Of a DNA stretch of 64,000 nt, positions 35,977 to 44,581 are shown one piece after another (the first letter of the stretch is position 1; every line of letters starts with the position of its first letter). A model generated the notes under the pieces. That model ran no database searches and was not told the DNA's origin. It saw only the letters and a list, made by a program, of their open reading frames with translations. The position numbers were made by a program, and so were the translations under genes. Source of the DNA: Psychrobacter immobilis (GTDB lineage Bacteria > Pseudomonadota > Gammaproteobacteria > Pseudomonadales > Moraxellaceae); the NCBI RefSeq assembly GCF_904846175.1, contig NZ_CAJGZM010000003.1, positions 186,001 to 250,000 of the forward strand. The letters run 5' to 3'.

Positions 35977-36906
35977 ATGTTATTTATCGAGACGGATTCG
36001 CCGCCCCCATTTTATCAAGAACAGCTCACGCCTCAAAAGCGTCAACAGTTGGATAAATGGTTTATCAGTCAGCGTAGCCAGTCGTATTATCTTAAGCGCT
36101 TTGAGGAGTTTGATAAGCAAGGTTATCTGTCTCCAAAATGGCACTGGGCGGCATTTTTTGTGACTTTCCCTTGGCTGCTGTATCGTAAGCGTTATATGGA
36201 TGCGATTGTTTATAGCGTTGCAGGCTGGTCATTTATCCAGCTTAATGTGGCGCTGGTATTGGTGGCGGTTGAGTTTGTCGCGATGCCGTATATTGCCGAT
36301 GCTTACCAGATGGCCATTCGTATTGCTATTGCGGCGCTGATTTGGCTATTTTGGTCATTTATGGTCGCACGTTGGACGGACGCTTATTATTACCGCATGG
36401 CACGGCGCGAGATTGCTGATGCTATCAATGATTATCCGCGCGATGAAGCAGCGCAAAAAGCACATTTGCAAAAAGAAGGCGGGGTGAGCTTATTTGGCTT
36501 GGGTTTAGGCTTTGGATTTTTTGCTTTTGCGTTAATGGTAATAAAGGTGCAGTTTTTACCCATTGTCGCCAAGCCCAAAGAAAATGAAGTGTTGTTTGAT
36601 ACCTATGATACCGCTAAAACAGCACAAAATCGTGTGGCGCTGACTTATGGGCAAACGGGGCAGTGTCCACTTAACCTGCCTCTAGATATGGGTACGCACC
36701 AAGTAAATATCGCTGTCGATACCAAAGCTGCGGGCGTGGCAAACACCGATTGCGCGGTCATTGCCACTATTCAAAACGTTAAGTTTCCATTACGTTATTT
36801 AAATGAGCAGACGCTGGTCTTCTATCATGTGCCCGATAGCGATAATTGGCGCTGTATGACCTCGCTAAATAAAAGACAAGCACCTCAAAGCTGTATTGAA
36901 GATTAA
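35977..36906 (+). CDS. DUF2628-type membrane protein with a C-terminal extracytoplasmic domain
   Basis: A 309-residue protein. The block LSPKWHWAAFFVTFPWLLYRKRYMDA, near residues 50-75, is typical of DUF2628 proteins and precedes three or four membrane segments (about 75-135 and 170-195). Residues 200-309 form a soluble domain with three Cys residues (GQCPLNL, NTDCAV, DNWRCMTS) that is probably outside the cytoplasm. That domain resembles pilin-like C-terminal modules, with a short hydrophobic helix followed by beta strands and late Cys residues, but I cannot confirm this. It is a lone gene; function unknown. Confidence 0.72.
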   Translation: MLFIETDSPPPFYQEQLTPQKRQQLDKWFISQRSQSYYLKRFEEFDKQGYLSPKWHWAAFFVTFPWLLYRKRYMDAIVYSVAGWSFIQLNVALVLVAVEFVAMPYIADAYQMAIRIAIAALIWLFWSFMVARWTDAYYYRMARREIADAINDYPRDEAAQKAHLQKEGGVSLFGLGLGFGFFAFALMVIKVQFLPIVAKPKENEVLFDTYDTAKTAQNRVALTYGQTGQCPLNLPLDMGTHQVNIAVDTKAAGVANTDCAVIATIQNVKFPLRYLNEQTLVFYHVPDSDNWRCMTSLNKRQAPQSCIED

Positions 36907-36930
36907 TTGATTATTAAAAGGAAATAGTGG

Positions 36931-38817
36931 TTAATTTTTAGAGTCAGCAGTCAGATCATCTTTTCCATCGGCAGGTGTTGATTGGCTTTTTAGCGCGTCA
37001 TAAAAATCGCTTAAATCCATTTTACGGGCTTTATCGATATCTTCATCAAATAAACTCTCAAGCTCCGCTATGGCTGATTGTGCCGATTCAATCATACTGG
37101 CTTCATCGTCATAAATCGCTTGCTGGCGTTCAATCAAATCGTCGTCATAATCACGGAAGGTTTGGACGGTTTCGCGCGCTTTTTCCGGTGAGATACCGAG
37201 TAACTGTAGCGATTCACGCGACATATCTAAAGACGATAAATAGGTCTCACGCCAAATATGACGTACACCGACTTCACGTAAACGGTAATAATGCTGGCGG
37301 TCACGGGCGCGCGCTAAAACAATCATATCGGGATAGTTTTTACGCAAATATTGAGCGGTGGTGATAGAGCGCTCCACATCATCGATAGCGAGAATAAAGA
37401 CGCGTGCTTTTTTGATACCAGCGGCGCGTAGTATCTCGGGGTTTTTTGGATCGCCATAATAAACTTGGTTACCAAATTTACGCACGAAATCGACACGATT
37501 TGCCGAGCGCTCAATCGCCGTAAATTCGATATTGTGCATACGTAGCACCCGACCAATAATCTGACCGACACGCCCAAAACCAGCAATAATGACCTGATGC
37601 TCATCGTCGGGAATCGTATCGTATTCGCGGCTTGGTTTGCTTTTAGCAAATAGTGGCTCACCGATTTTTTCTAATAGTAAAAATGCCAGTGGCGTGAGTG
37701 CCATGGATATGGTGACGATAAGGTTTAGGGTATTGGCAAGTTCAGGGAGCAAGACATTCTGCGCTGTGGCCACACTGAATAACACAAAGGCAAATTCACC
37801 ACCTTGCGCAAGGGTGACGCCCAATCGGATACTGGTCGGCCAGCGATTGCCAGATACTTTTGCAATAGCGGTAATAACACCAAATTTAATCATCATCAAC
37901 GCCATGGCACAGCCGATGATAAAAATAGGCTTTGCTAAAATGAGTTTAACATCGGTGAGCATACCGACCGACATAAAGAACAGTCCTAGTAGTAGCCCTT
38001 TAAACGGCTCGATACTGGCTTCCAATTCGTGACGATATTCAGAATCTGCTAACAAAACCCCAGTTAAAAATGCACCCAATGCCATCGATAAACCAATTTG
38101 CCCCATCAAAATAGACACGCCCATGACGATAAATAGGGCGACGGCGGTTAAGAGTTCTGATGCGCCACTGGATGCCACGAATTTAAAGAAAGGTCGGATG
38201 ATATAGCGGCTGGCAAAGATAAGTCCGGCAAAAACCGCGAAAACCTTGCCAAAATAAATCAAATCGTAGCTTTGCTCACGTACCCCTGACAAAAACGGAA
38301 TGACCGCTAATAAAGGAATAACGGCAATATCTTGGAATAATAAAATCGTAAAGGCTTCGCGGCCATGAGTACTAGAAAGCTGCTGTTTTTCCGTCAGGAT
38401 TTGCAGAACAAAGGCAGTAGATGACAGCGCAAGACCGAAACCAACGATAAAAGCGGTATCGAGCGGCAAGGCAAAAAACTGGTGTAACAGCGACATTAAT
38501 AGCGTGCCGGTCAGACCAACTTGTAAGCCACCGAGGACAAATATTGAACGCCGTAGCGCCCATAAGCGCGAGGGTTGCAGCTCAAGGCCAATGATGAACA
38601 ACAACATGACCACGCCGAACTCAGAAAAGTGTAATAAGCTTTCCGCATCGCCTGCGACATCTAAACCACTGGGGCCTAATATCAGACCAGTAATCAAATA
38701 CCCCAACACTGTCGCAATACCGAAACGCTTACCCAGTGGTACAAACAGTAGCGCTGCTCCCAAGAAAATCGTAGCTTGTAACATTAAATTTGGTGAGCCG
38801 GCGGCGGCAGCGAGCAT
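36931..38817 (-). CDS. Monovalent cation:proton antiporter-2 (CPA2), KefB/KefC-like
   Basis: A 628-residue inner-membrane transporter. About 12 membrane segments fill residues 10-385, with the KefC-like segment HELEASIEPFKGLLLGLFFMSVGM near 260-285 and LAQGGEFAFVLFSVA near 335. A cytoplasmic RCK/TrkA-N domain follows (about 400-520) with the Rossmann motif VIIAGFGRVGQIIGRVL. The acidic tail is poorly conserved. Kef proteins exchange potassium for protons and are gated by glutathione adducts during electrophile stress. No kefF or kefG partner is adjacent, so whether it is glutathione-gated cannot be told. AAGGA precedes the ATG. Confidence 0.9.
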   Translation of the reverse strand: MLAAAAGSPNLMLQATIFLGAALLFVPLGKRFGIATVLGYLITGLILGPSGLDVAGDAESLLHFSEFGVVMLLFIIGLELQPSRLWALRRSIFVLGGLQVGLTGTLLMSLLHQFFALPLDTAFIVGFGLALSSTAFVLQILTEKQQLSSTHGREAFTILLFQDIAVIPLLAVIPFLSGVREQSYDLIYFGKVFAVFAGLIFASRYIIRPFFKFVASSGASELLTAVALFIVMGVSILMGQIGLSMALGAFLTGVLLADSEYRHELEASIEPFKGLLLGLFFMSVGMLTDVKLILAKPIFIIGCAMALMMIKFGVITAIAKVSGNRWPTSIRLGVTLAQGGEFAFVLFSVATAQNVLLPELANTLNLIVTISMALTPLAFLLLEKIGEPLFAKSKPSREYDTIPDDEHQVIIAGFGRVGQIIGRVLRMHNIEFTAIERSANRVDFVRKFGNQVYYGDPKNPEILRAAGIKKARVFILAIDDVERSITTAQYLRKNYPDMIVLARARDRQHYYRLREVGVRHIWRETYLSSLDMSRESLQLLGISPEKARETVQTFRDYDDDLIERQQAIYDDEASMIESAQSAIAELESLFDEDIDKARKMDLSDFYDALKSQSTPADGKDDLTADSKN

Positions 38818-38892
38818 CTGGAATCCTTAGCAGTAACGATAAAATAAGCAGTAAAACAAGGTAGGCCAATAAGCAAAAACATTTTTGCAGGT

Positions 38893-39597
38893 TTATTTTT
38901 TACGATAAATCTTCCACACGCCATTATCTGCCAGCGCATTGCTATAAGCATCGTTACGGCGCTTACGCGGAGTCTGGCGGCTATCGACAATTTTAAAATC
39001 GGGCAGGGCATGAACGATAAGCCCAGTGCGATAAAAGCGCACGCGCTCAGGCTCTAGCATCTCACCTTTGTTATCACGGCAAAATACATACGCGCGCAAA
39101 TCGATAAATTCACGATGTGCTACCAAACGCGCCTCATCATCATTATCAAATATGGCGCTCATACGGGCGATTTCATCAGTGCTGTAATTGCCACATTTAT
39201 CAGTAAGCGCACCGACCGACCCAAAGCTTTTGGATTCTTTGGCACGGGTCTTGGTCAGATGTAGCCTTTGCACATGATAGATAAATTGCGGTATCTCAAG
39301 GCTGGCTGGTAGCGGCAGATAGTCGGGTGGTAGGTTAGCCGCCGGATAAAAAGCCATTGCGCGCTCAAGCAGATTATGCCAACGCTGCTGATAGGCTTGG
39401 ACTTCGGCTAAATTGCCTTCATAAATCGGCATATCACGAATTTGACGCAAAATATCAGGCGGAAACTGCTCATCTCGAAAGCTGGCAATATCTTCTTGCA
39501 ACGTTGATAACAATGCTTTGGCATGTTTTTTACCCTCGCTTGAGATAGGGTCATCAATGTAGCTTGGAGCAACGAAAGGAGCTGAGCGTCTCGACAT
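38893..39597 (-). CDS. Hypothetical protein
   Basis: A 234-residue soluble protein I do not recognise. The N-terminal half is helical and charged (HAKALLSTLQEDIASFRDEQ, VQAYQQRWHNLLERAMAFYP). The C-terminal half has a GALTDKCGNYS segment, DLRAYVFCRDNKGEMLEPERVRF and a basic tail (QTPRKRRNDAYSNAL) ending in GVWKIYRKK. No membrane segment or signal peptide. It lies 75 bases upstream of the Kef-like antiporter on the same strand, so they may be co-transcribed. The ribosome site at the ATG is weak. Confidence 0.72.
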   Translation of the reverse strand: MSRRSAPFVAPSYIDDPISSEGKKHAKALLSTLQEDIASFRDEQFPPDILRQIRDMPIYEGNLAEVQAYQQRWHNLLERAMAFYPAANLPPDYLPLPASLEIPQFIYHVQRLHLTKTRAKESKSFGSVGALTDKCGNYSTDEIARMSAIFDNDDEARLVAHREFIDLRAYVFCRDNKGEMLEPERVRFYRTGLIVHALPDFKIVDSRQTPRKRRNDAYSNALADNGVWKIYRKK

Positions 39598-39801
39598 GGC
39601 AGAAGGTCATCAATTGGTTATGAATAAGGGTCTTAGGCCTTAAGTATACAGAATTTAGATGAAAAATATGGCGACGCGGCAAAATTTCCCATGATTTTTT
39701 AACATCCGATTACAATGATAAAAACCCGCGTGATATAAGCTTATTTAAAATTAGACATTTTTAGTTATCTTTTTTAAGTTTCTTTATTAGGAGCTATTAT
39801 T

Positions 39802-40116
39802 GTGAATAATGGCTTAAAATATTCTCCCAATCATAATGACTGGCGCAGCTTATTAATAACTTTTGGCAAAATAATTTTAAAAGCTATCTGTGCAGGACTG
39901 GCACTGCTATTTGGATTTTGGTTGCTAATTGCGTCAAATATGGGACCAGCTTATCTGCCGCATATTATGGACGGTGCGCTAGATTTTTGGATTCGCATGA
40001 TGCTGTTAGGATTGGGATTAGGTATTTGGCTAATAACAGCACTTTGGATAATTTATATAATGCTGCGTTATGGGCATCACTTTATAAAGCGTTACTTGAT
40101 AAAACGTCGCTCATAA
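39802..40116 (+). CDS. Small membrane protein, two membrane segments
   Basis: A 104-residue protein of unknown function starting at a GTG (39802) preceded by AGGAG at 39789-39793. Two hydrophobic helices lie near residues 24-43 (IILKAICAGLALLFGFWLLIA) and 63-86 (MMLLGLGLGIWLITALWIIYIML). The C-terminus is short and basic (HFIKRYLIKRRS). Its last codons form the left arm of the downstream hairpin. No relative is recognised. Confidence 0.68.
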   Translation: MNNGLKYSPNHNDWRSLLITFGKIILKAICAGLALLFGFWLLIASNMGPAYLPHIMDGALDFWIRMMLLGLGLGIWLITALWIIYIMLRYGHHFIKRYLIKRRS

Positions 40117-40141
40117 CTGACAAATAAGTAGGCGACGTTTT
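40101..40141 (+). terminator. Hairpin overlapping the end of the small membrane protein gene
   Basis: AAAACGTCGC (40101-40110) pairs perfectly with GCGACGTTTT (40132-40141) across a 21-base loop. The left arm lies inside the coding region. The T run is weak, so function as a terminator is likely but not certain. Confidence 0.55.
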
Positions 40142-40191
40142 AATTAATACTTATATGAAAGATAGGGTTTTTAATATTTAATTTCTTATGC

Positions 40192-41385
40192 TTAATGGTT
40201 GTGACCAATATGACTGTTAGCATCAGTCGCCTGCTGTGAGATATCGCAAACTAAGGCATCGCTATGGGTCTTGGTTTGCGGATGCGCTAAGCTTTCAACT
40301 TGAATGGTTGCGTGGTGAATATCAAGTTCAAGGAGGCTTTGCTCTAAATTGGTAATCAAGATACTAGATTCATAAATACTCATTTCGCCGTCGACGACCA
40401 CGTGGCATGATAGGGCATTTAGACCACTGGTGATACTCCAAACGTGCAGGTCATGGACTTGCCGTACTTGCGGATGGGCGAGTAGTTTGTCTTCGACCTC
40501 CACCAGCAATATGCCTTCTGGTGTGCCTTCCATCAAGATATGGACCGAATCGCGGACGACGCGGTAACCACTAAATAAAATCAGTATGGCGACAATTACC
40601 GAGGCCGCCGCATCCGCCCAAACCCAACCAAAACTCATCATCAAAAGCGCGGCAACGATAGCGGCAACGGATCCCATCAAATCGCTCAAGACATGCAAAT
40701 AAGCACTTTGCATATTAAGATTGACCGGTGCTTTACCTTCATTTTTCCCTTGACTGCTCTCGTTACTGCCTGCATGACTGTGACCATGTGCATCTCCGCC
40801 ACGACTACCACGGTGCATCAGCCAAGCGACTAAAATGTTGACCAACATACCAATGGTGGCAACGATAAGCATGCCTTGGGTCGCAATCTCAGGCGGCGAA
40901 TTAAAGCGCTTAATTGCCTCATAAAAAATCATGATGGCAATAATAACCAACGTCGCACCATTGACCGTCGCCACTAAAATCTCAAAGCGTTTATAACCAA
41001 AGGTTTTTTGATGCGTTGCGGCTTTTTCACCAATCTTAAATGCCATTAACGTCGCGCCAAGGGCCACCGCGTCACTGAGCATATGACCAGCATCAGACAG
41101 TAGCGCCAAACTACCAGTGAGCCAGCCGCCGATGGCTTCGACAAACATATAGATAGTAATAATGATAAAACTAAACAGCAAAGTACGCTGATAGCCTTTG
41201 GTATCGCGTGGTGCAACCGTCTGTTCTAGGTGCTCATCGTGGTCATGATTGTCTTGATTATGATCAGTATAACTGTCTTTAGTATAATGACCTTCTTCAT
41301 CCTTTTGACCGTGATTATGGTTATCAGCCGCAGCATTCTCATGAGAATGGTCATGTTTTTCAGGGTTTGGATGGTTTTGATTCAT
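40192..41385 (-). CDS. Cation diffusion facilitator (zinc/cadmium/cobalt exporter, CzcD/ZitB type)
   Basis: A 397-residue proton-coupled metal exporter of the inner membrane. The first 55 residues are rich in His and Asp. Six membrane segments follow, with the zinc-site pairs His-x3-Asp in LLSDAGHMLSDAVAL (segment II) and HVLSDLMGSVAA (segment V). A His-rich loop with HGHSHAG separates segments IV and V. The C-terminal cytoplasmic domain (about 295-385) shows VHDLHVWSITSGLNALSCHVV. It ends in another His-rich tail (SHIGHNH). The metal is most likely zinc, by family. Confidence 0.93.
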   Translation of the reverse strand: MNQNHPNPEKHDHSHENAAADNHNHGQKDEEGHYTKDSYTDHNQDNHDHDEHLEQTVAPRDTKGYQRTLLFSFIIITIYMFVEAIGGWLTGSLALLSDAGHMLSDAVALGATLMAFKIGEKAATHQKTFGYKRFEILVATVNGATLVIIAIMIFYEAIKRFNSPPEIATQGMLIVATIGMLVNILVAWLMHRGSRGGDAHGHSHAGSNESSQGKNEGKAPVNLNMQSAYLHVLSDLMGSVAAIVAALLMMSFGWVWADAAASVIVAILILFSGYRVVRDSVHILMEGTPEGILLVEVEDKLLAHPQVRQVHDLHVWSITSGLNALSCHVVVDGEMSIYESSILITNLEQSLLELDIHHATIQVESLAHPQTKTHSDALVCDISQQATDANSHIGHNH

Positions 41386-41595
41386 AACAACACTCAGGAT
41401 GATAAAAGGTGAAATGGATGGTTTATAAAGCTTTGCTTGCTGAGCATAAACCAGACAGATATAAAGAATTTAGCACATTTAATAAATGCTTGCTGTATCT
41501 AGGCGGTAAACGATGAATTGCTGATTTTGCATAACGTTCTTTATTGACGGCTAGCTATAGAGTAGTAGTTGGGCTTAAAGAGTAATAGTTGGAAG

Positions 41596-43893
41596 TTACC
41601 AGCCAACAGGGTCAATATCCAAGGTCAGCTTAAGATATTTGGCGCTTGGCAGAGCAAGGACGGGTTGCCACCAATGATTTAATACTCGATGCAATTGCTG
41701 TCTGTCTTTGCCTAACAGCAGCAATTGCACATGGTAGCGACTGTTCTTTTTACTCATCGGCGCATCGATAGGACCGAGGACAGCAAGATTATGCCCATTT
41801 GGTAAAATGGCAATCGCATCTTTAAGTGCTTGCGTCGTGGTGGCGAGAGTCTTGCCTTCACAGCGTATCAAGGCAGCATAACTTTGCGGCGGTAAGCCCA
41901 TCATTTTACGTTCTTGCAATAGCTCGCGTGCGAATGATAAGTAACCATCTTTTACCAATTTTAATAACAGCTCATTATCGGGTTGCAAGGTTTGAATCAG
42001 TACGCGCCCCGATTTATCACCGCGACCGGCACGTCCTGCTACTTGAATCATTAATTGTGCGGTATGTTCTGGCGAGCGAAAATCGGCGGATAAAAAACCA
42101 CGATCAGCATTGGGTAAACAAACCAAGGTAACATTGGGAAAGTGATGACCTTTGGCGACCATTTGCGTACCGACTAAGATAGCAGGCTTGCCTTCATTGA
42201 TACGCTGATAGATATTCTCCCAGCTGTCTTTATTTCTGGTGGTATCGCGATCGATTTGGATAATGGGATACAGCGCTTTACTGGTTTGCGGATTCGCAAA
42301 AATCGCATGCAAGTTTTCGCTAAGTCTTGTCGTCCCCATCCCTTTGGCATCCAAATTTTGACTGCCACAATCAGGGCAAATCGTTGGAATATAAGCTTGC
42401 CAATCGCAGTGGTGGCATTTTAAATAGGAGCTGCTTGAATAGGAATTAGATTGCGATTTGCTATTGTAATGAACCGTTAAATGCGCATCACAGCGCGGAC
42501 AATCTGCCTGCCAACCACAAGCTTCGCATAACAGAACTGGCGCATAGCCACGACGATTTAAGAATATCAATACTTGATCGCCCGCTTCTAGCGTTTGCCG
42601 TATCGCGCCAATAAGCGCATCGGTCAGACCAGTATCATAGCGTGCGCCTGCGTCCGTCGTTTGTTGATGGGTACTTTGCAAGCGTGCATCAATCAGCTGC
42701 ATGCTGGCAAGCTTGGCATTACCGGGGCGAGTTTGCAGTAGGCACTCTACCAGCTTGCCATCATCGACCAGTTTTAAATGCTCAAGAGACGGGGTAGCGG
42801 TACCAAGTACGACAGGGATATTGGCTTGTAATCCACGATAAAGCGCCACGTCGGCGGCATGATAGCGCAACGTATCTTGCTGCTTATAAGAGCCATCATG
42901 TGCTTCATCCACGACAATTAAGCCCAAATCTGCAAAGGGATATAGTACCGCTGAGCGCGTTCCAATGATGATTTGCGCATGACCGGTACGGCAGTCTTGC
43001 CAACCTTGCAAGCGATGGGTATTGTTCATGCCCGAATGCAATAAGACAATATAAGCGGCAAAACGACTGGCAAAGCGCGCGCGCGTCTGAGGGGTTAGTC
43101 CAATCTCTGGTACTAATATCAATACCTGCTTGCCGGCTTCTAAGACTGCTTGCATCGCCTGCAAGTAGACTTCGGTCTTACCACTACCGGTAATACCGTT
43201 TAATAAAAACCCCGTATATTGCTTAGCTTCATGAGCAGCAATAATCGCGGTAACGGCAAGCTCTTGCTCTTCATTAAGCTCAAGTGGCATGGTTGCCAAT
43301 TTAACAGGAGCAGGTGCTTGTTTGTTTTGAATATAGCGCTCGATAAGGCCTTTTTCTTCTAACGCTTTTAAAAAACTGCGCTGCATCCCTTCTAACAGCA
43401 AAATATCTTCACTAGCGCCGTGCTCGCCGTGTAGTTTAAGCATATCAAATTGTTGCTTTTGCTTTTTTGCATTGGCGCGAAAGTCGTCGTCGTTTACATG
43501 TGGCAAAATTCGCCAATGGGTAATCAGTAAATCCAGCGGCTTACCTTGGCGAACGAGAGTTGGCAACATAACCGCTAAGACGTCACCGAGCGGATAGTGA
43601 TAATAGCGCGCCAGCCAATGCGCCAGCTTTAGCATACTGGTATCCAAAATAGGCTCAGCATCCAAGTATTTATTAATAGGTTTGAGCTTATTAAGAGGTG
43701 CGTCGCTATCTGTTGCAGCAATATGAGCAATAACGATACCGATTAAGGTTTGACGACCAAAGGAGACTTCGACACGGCTACCAATAGGCGGTATATGAGC
43801 GGAGGTTATATTCGGCAAAGCGTTAGTCTCTGCGGGTAAGCTGTAGTCAAACACCCGATAAAGGGGCACGGGTAGCGCAACTTGTAGCAACAT
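41596..43893 (-). CDS. priA: Primosomal protein N' (replication restart helicase PriA)
   Basis: A superfamily-2 helicase that recognises stalled forks and loads DnaB in replication restart. The 765-residue protein starts with the family VALPVPLYRVFDYSLP. Walker A is GITGSGKTEVYL (residues about 233-244), Walker B VVDEAHDGSYK, motif III GTATPSLEH. The zinc-binding Cys cluster shows CEACGWQADCPRC, then CHHCDW and CPDCGS. VGTQMVAKGHHFP and QVAGRAGRGD are motifs V and VI. A Ser-rich insertion (NSKSQSNSYSSSSY) lies between the Cys pairs. It lies downstream of ridA with a hairpin between them. Confidence 0.97.
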   Translation of the reverse strand: MLLQVALPVPLYRVFDYSLPAETNALPNITSAHIPPIGSRVEVSFGRQTLIGIVIAHIAATDSDAPLNKLKPINKYLDAEPILDTSMLKLAHWLARYYHYPLGDVLAVMLPTLVRQGKPLDLLITHWRILPHVNDDDFRANAKKQKQQFDMLKLHGEHGASEDILLLEGMQRSFLKALEEKGLIERYIQNKQAPAPVKLATMPLELNEEQELAVTAIIAAHEAKQYTGFLLNGITGSGKTEVYLQAMQAVLEAGKQVLILVPEIGLTPQTRARFASRFAAYIVLLHSGMNNTHRLQGWQDCRTGHAQIIIGTRSAVLYPFADLGLIVVDEAHDGSYKQQDTLRYHAADVALYRGLQANIPVVLGTATPSLEHLKLVDDGKLVECLLQTRPGNAKLASMQLIDARLQSTHQQTTDAGARYDTGLTDALIGAIRQTLEAGDQVLIFLNRRGYAPVLLCEACGWQADCPRCDAHLTVHYNSKSQSNSYSSSSYLKCHHCDWQAYIPTICPDCGSQNLDAKGMGTTRLSENLHAIFANPQTSKALYPIIQIDRDTTRNKDSWENIYQRINEGKPAILVGTQMVAKGHHFPNVTLVCLPNADRGFLSADFRSPEHTAQLMIQVAGRAGRGDKSGRVLIQTLQPDNELLLKLVKDGYLSFARELLQERKMMGLPPQSYAALIRCEGKTLATTTQALKDAIAILPNGHNLAVLGPIDAPMSKKNSRYHVQLLLLGKDRQQLHRVLNHWWQPVLALPSAKYLKLTLDIDPVGW

Positions 43894-43965
43894 AAAAGGG
43901 CTTCGCAGTCTTATCAGGTGAACGGGGATTAGGAAGAAAGGTTAAAATACAAATAGATGGAGACT

Positions 43966-43994
43966 AATAAGCTTAGCATGATGCTAAGCTTATT
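43966..43994 (-). terminator. Hairpin after ridA
   Basis: Perfect 12-bp arms AATAAGCTTAGC and GCTAAGCTTATT around a 5-base loop, between ridA and priA. The T run on the minus strand is short, so termination strength is unclear. Confidence 0.6.
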
Positions 43995-44041
43995 ATCATT
44001 TCACATAAAACCGTAGAGCTTAACAAAGCTCAATAACCGTC

Positions 44042-44422
44042 TTATTCAATATACATAATAGATTCAATTTCAACCACACCGCCTTTAGGTAGTGCGGCGA
44101 CTTGGACGGCTGCGCGGGCAGGGTATGGTTCGCTTAAATTAGCGACGAATACTTCGTTTAACGCGGCAAAGTCATTTAAATCGGTTAAAGAGACGTTGAA
44201 TTTAACCACATCATTTAAGCTGCCGCCAGCTGCTTCACAAATGGCTTTAATGTTTGCAAATACTTGCTTCGCTTGTGCTTCAAAGCCTTCTTTTAACTCC
44301 ATAGTGTCAGGATCAAAACCTAACTGCCCTGAAATATAAACAGTATTACCTACTTTTACCGCTTGTGAATAGGTGCCAACGGCGGCTGGGGCTTTATCGG
44401 TTTGAATAGTTTGACGAGTCAT
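44042..44422 (-). CDS. ridA: RidA family reactive intermediate/imine deaminase
   Basis: A small trimeric enzyme that hydrolyses 2-aminoacrylate and related imines released by threonine dehydratase. The 126-residue protein has KAPAAVGTYSQAVKVGNTVYISGQLGFDP, QVFANIKAICEAAG, VVKFNVSLTDLNDFAALNEV and, at the end, YPARAAVQVAALPKGGVVEIE with the catalytic Arg. AAGGAT precedes the ATG. It follows spoT 160 bases downstream on the same strand; the gmk-rpoZ-spoT-ridA order is known from pseudomonads. Confidence 0.96.
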   Translation of the reverse strand: MTRQTIQTDKAPAAVGTYSQAVKVGNTVYISGQLGFDPDTMELKEGFEAQAKQVFANIKAICEAAGGSLNDVVKFNVSLTDLNDFAALNEVFVANLSEPYPARAAVQVAALPKGGVVEIESIMYIE

Positions 44423-44581
44423 ATAATATCCTTATGATATTCTTTAATGTTTATTTGGTTGAAAAGTTAGCAATAACTTTTAGGCTGCGTTAAACGCTTA
44501 AAATTAAATACATAGGCTGAAGCCTAACGTTTAAAAGGTATGGATAAAAAATATGGATTTTAACATTTATTTTAACTGCTT